From NCBI RefSeq assembly GCF_030553075.1, contig NZ_CP130701.1, positions 744,001 through 808,000 of the forward strand: a stretch of DNA of 64,000 nucleotides, read 5' to 3'. The stretch comes from Halomonas sp. I5-271120 (GTDB lineage: Bacteria > Pseudomonadota > Gammaproteobacteria > Pseudomonadales > Halomonadaceae). The position numbers were made by a program, and so were the translations under genes. The notes under the pieces are model-generated. The model was not told the origin of the DNA. It searched no databases and worked only from the letters and a program-made list of their open reading frames with translations. This document shows positions 62,330 through 64,000 of the stretch, one piece after another; the stretch's first letter is position 1, and each line of letters starts with the position of its first letter.

Positions 62330-63382
62330 ATGACAACAACCACAATGACGCGTGTGACCTCTCTGATCGGTGCCACACTGCTGGGCTTGACCACCCTGCA
62401 GGCCAGTGCCGCACCTGAAATGCCGCCGATCCCCGCCGTCCAAGGCGACGTCGTCCAGGCCGATGGTGATTTCAAGCTCAAGTTCAGTATTGGCACCACC
62501 CAGTCCGGTGCCCAGTACCGCGGCCTGGAGTACTTCGAAAAGATCGTCGAACAGCGTAGCGATGGCCACATCCAGGTCGAACTGTTTCCCGGCGCTCAGC
62601 TGGGTGATGACCTGCAGGCGGTGAGCGCATTGCAGTCCGGCACCCTGGAGATGACCGCGCCATCGACCTCGCCGCTGGTCAGCATGTTCCCGAAGTTCGC
62701 TCTCTTCGACCTCCCCTTCCTGTTCCCCACTCCGGACGTGGCCGACCAGGTATTGGATGGCGAAATCGGCCAACAGATGCTGGATGAAGCCTCGACCAAT
62801 GGGCTTGTGGCGATCGGCTGGGCCGAGAACGGCTACCGTCAGCTGACCAACAGCCGCCATGAGGTGACAGCACCGGAGGATCTCGAGGGTCTCAAGATCC
62901 GCACCATGCAGAACCCCATCCACCTGGATATCTGGCGCACCCTTGGGGCCAACCCGACGCCGATGTCCTTCGCGGAGCTCTTCACCGCCTTGGAACAGGG
63001 CGTGGTCGATGGCCAGGAAAATCCGTGGATCACCATCCAGTCCTCGCGCTTCAACGAGGTTCAGGATTACGCCACTGAAACCAACCACGTCTACACCCCG
63101 TTCATTACGCTGGTCTCGGAGCGCTTCTGGTCTCGCCTGCCGGCTGACTACCAGCAGCTGCTGCGCGATGCGGCCAAGCAGATGGGCGAATACGAGCGCC
63201 ACGTTGGTCGCAGCATGAACGACCAGATCAAGCAGGATCTCGCCGACTCCGGCATGGAGATCACCGAGCTGTCTCCGGAACAGGTAAAAGCCTTCCAAGA
63301 GAAGGTCGCACCGGTCTACGACAACTGGCGTGACCAGATCGGCGGCGAGCTGATTGACCAAGTCCGCGCTGCCTCGCAGTAA
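62330..63382 (+). CDS. TRAP transporter substrate-binding protein (DctP family), uronate/sugar-acid type
   Basis: 350 residues, periplasmic. Signal peptide ~1-27 (LIGATLLGLTTLQASAA), then a short Pro/Ala linker and the DctP core: FSIGTTQSGAQYRGLEYFEK, EDLEGLKIRTMQNPIHLDIW (Arg binds the carboxylate), PMSFAELFTALEQGVVDGQE. KIRTMQNP...VDGQENP is the pattern of sugar-acid and C4-dicarboxylate TRAP binders. AAGGAG lies 6 bases before the ATG at 62330. Just after fucD, so L-fuconate or a related acid is the best guess. Confidence 0.93.
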   Translation: MTTTTMTRVTSLIGATLLGLTTLQASAAPEMPPIPAVQGDVVQADGDFKLKFSIGTTQSGAQYRGLEYFEKIVEQRSDGHIQVELFPGAQLGDDLQAVSALQSGTLEMTAPSTSPLVSMFPKFALFDLPFLFPTPDVADQVLDGEIGQQMLDEASTNGLVAIGWAENGYRQLTNSRHEVTAPEDLEGLKIRTMQNPIHLDIWRTLGANPTPMSFAELFTALEQGVVDGQENPWITIQSSRFNEVQDYATETNHVYTPFITLVSERFWSRLPADYQQLLRDAAKQMGEYERHVGRSMNDQIKQDLADSGMEITELSPEQVKAFQEKVAPVYDNWRDQIGGELIDQVRAASQ

Positions 63383-63392
63383 CCATCGCAGC

Positions 63393-63422
63393 CGTCGGGC
63401 GGGAGCCTGCTCTCGCCCGACG
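63393..63422 (+). terminator. Intercistronic hairpin between binding-protein and small permease genes
   Basis: CGTCGGGCGGGAG (63393-63405) pairs with CTCTCGCCCGACG (63410-63422), one G-U pair, 4-base loop, 10 bases after the dctP stop. It is followed by TGTCATTTCT, a weak T-rich tail. Same position as hairpins in the other two TRAP operons. Confidence 0.75.
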
Positions 63423-63442
63423 TGTCATTTCTGGAGGGCTTC

Positions 63443-63934
63443 ATGAACGTATCTACCCCCTCGACGTCCCGCCGCATGCTCACCTTGCTCAAGACCAGCC
63501 TGGAGGTCGCCGTCGGCCTGCTGGTGGTAGGTGTGGTGTTCTGTGTAGTGGCCAACGTCTTCGGCCGCTTCGTGCTCAATTACTCCTACGCATGGGCCGA
63601 AGAGCTCTCCCGCGTGCTGTTCATTTGGCTAGTCCTGCTGGGCGCCGGCCTCGGCAGCATCGACCGGGAGCACGTCGCCGTCAGCTTCTTCAAGGACAAG
63701 GCTCCGGCCCCGCTCAAGAAGCTGTTCTCGCTGCTGTCGATCGCCATCATCTATGTCGTCTGCGTGTGCATCCTGATGGGTTTCTGGGATCAGGTTTCCG
63801 GCTTCACTAGCGCCACGCCGATGCTAAAAATCCCCGGGACCGTGCTCTACAGCGCCATGCCCGTGATGGCAGTGCTCACGCTGATCGCCAATAGCCTGGC
63901 GCTCTATCATCTGCTCAGGGGGCAGCCGCAATGA
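63443..63934 (+). CDS. TRAP transporter small permease (DctQ family), right-end operon
   Basis: 163 residues, four helices. Features: VANVFGRFVLNYSYAWAEEL, SRVLFIWLVLLGAGLG and REHVAVSFFKDKAP, typical of DctQ. GGAGG precedes the ATG at 63443; seven upstream codons are not family-like. The stop overlaps the next ATG by 4 bases (ATGA). Confidence 0.93.
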   Translation: MNVSTPSTSRRMLTLLKTSLEVAVGLLVVGVVFCVVANVFGRFVLNYSYAWAEELSRVLFIWLVLLGAGLGSIDREHVAVSFFKDKAPAPLKKLFSLLSIAIIYVVCVCILMGFWDQVSGFTSATPMLKIPGTVLYSAMPVMAVLTLIANSLALYHLLRGQPQ

Positions 63935-64000
63935 TTCTGTGGAGTATCCTCATCGGCTTGGCGATCTGCATCGTCATAGGCCTACCCATTTCGTTCGGGC
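63931..64000 (+). CDS. TRAP transporter large permease (DctM family), only the first 23 codons in the window
   Basis: Reads MILWSILIGLAICIVIGLPI then SFG and runs off the right edge. The short hydrophobic start ending in GLPISF is typical of DctM, and the ATGA overlap with the DctQ gene is the usual junction. Too short for independent proof. Confidence 0.85.
   Translation, partial: MILWSILIGLAICIVIGLPISFG

Noticed and set aside
1..64000. tRNA, rRNA, IS element or prophage signatures
   Set aside because: None seen: no cloverleaf-like sequence, transposase, integrase or phage structural gene was recognised, including at the edges of the restriction locus.

Overview
The window is GC-rich, tightly packed, typical of a free-living gammaproteobacterium. 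The gene set (cyoABCDE quinol oxidase, many TRAP and TTT carboxylate transporters, a TRAP operon ending in a universal-stress gene, Tsx/NupC/Cdd, SbcCD, a YbdG/MscK-like MscS channel) and the protein sequences best fit Halomonadaceae (Halomonas or a close relative). This assignment rests on recognition of families, not on a database search.

Layout. 1-4476 (minus): cytochrome bo3 operon cyoABCDE, cyoE cut by the edge. 5157-7969 (plus): nucleoside uptake and salvage (Tsx-like porin, NupC-type symporter, cytidine deaminase). 8216-9639: two adjacent J-domain proteins, the second without HPD. 9723-12077 (minus): large MscS-family channel. 12292-13955: amidoligase plus class-I amidotransferase/C26 peptidase pair. 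14178-17374 (minus): OsmC, Tpx, DUF1415, endonuclease V, DUF1499. 17766-22447: sbcDC. 22600-25236: an SDR and a SWIM-domain protein. 25300-31749 (minus): type I restriction-modification locus hsdM-hsdS-rhuM/fic-hsdR, with hsdM broken by a 1-base frameshift and an hsdS C-terminal scrap beyond hsdR. 31998-36424 (minus): VIT-family protein and a TRAP operon with a UspA gene. 36615-38560: an ArgE-like deacylase and a class-I amidotransferase.

38613-50302 is a sugar-acid locus that reads as a non-phosphorylating (Weimberg-type) pentose pathway: FadR-type GntR regulator, Gfo/Idh/MocA aldose 1-dehydrogenase, D-xylonate dehydratase-like and L-arabonate dehydratase-like IlvD/Edd enzymes, a TRAP transporter, a FAH-fold 2-keto-3-deoxy-pentonate dehydratase and 2-ketoglutarate semialdehyde dehydrogenase, giving 2-ketoglutarate. 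50381-52704 is a divergent LysR/iron-ADH pair. 52934-64000 is a second acid-catabolic region: TTT transporter (tctCBA order), Ldh-family and beta-hydroxyacid dehydrogenases, a GntR regulator with two winged helices, a UxaA/GarD-type dehydratase, L-fuconate dehydratase and a further TRAP operon running off the right edge.

Two signals stand out beyond the genes. (1) Short direct-repeat tracts (units of about 12-20 bases, several sharing an AGTACT core) abut gene starts or lie across stop codons at eight or more places; in-frame 15-base versions appear inside both sbcD and sbcC. (2) Two operator families can be read: 17-base CATATGTTCAACATATG-type palindromes, single at the 38.6 kb GntR gene and in pairs 20-21 bases apart at three sugar-acid promoters, and ATTGYRYRCAAT palindromes at the TTT operon and at uxaA/fucD. 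No tRNA, rRNA, CRISPR array, IS element or phage gene was recognised.
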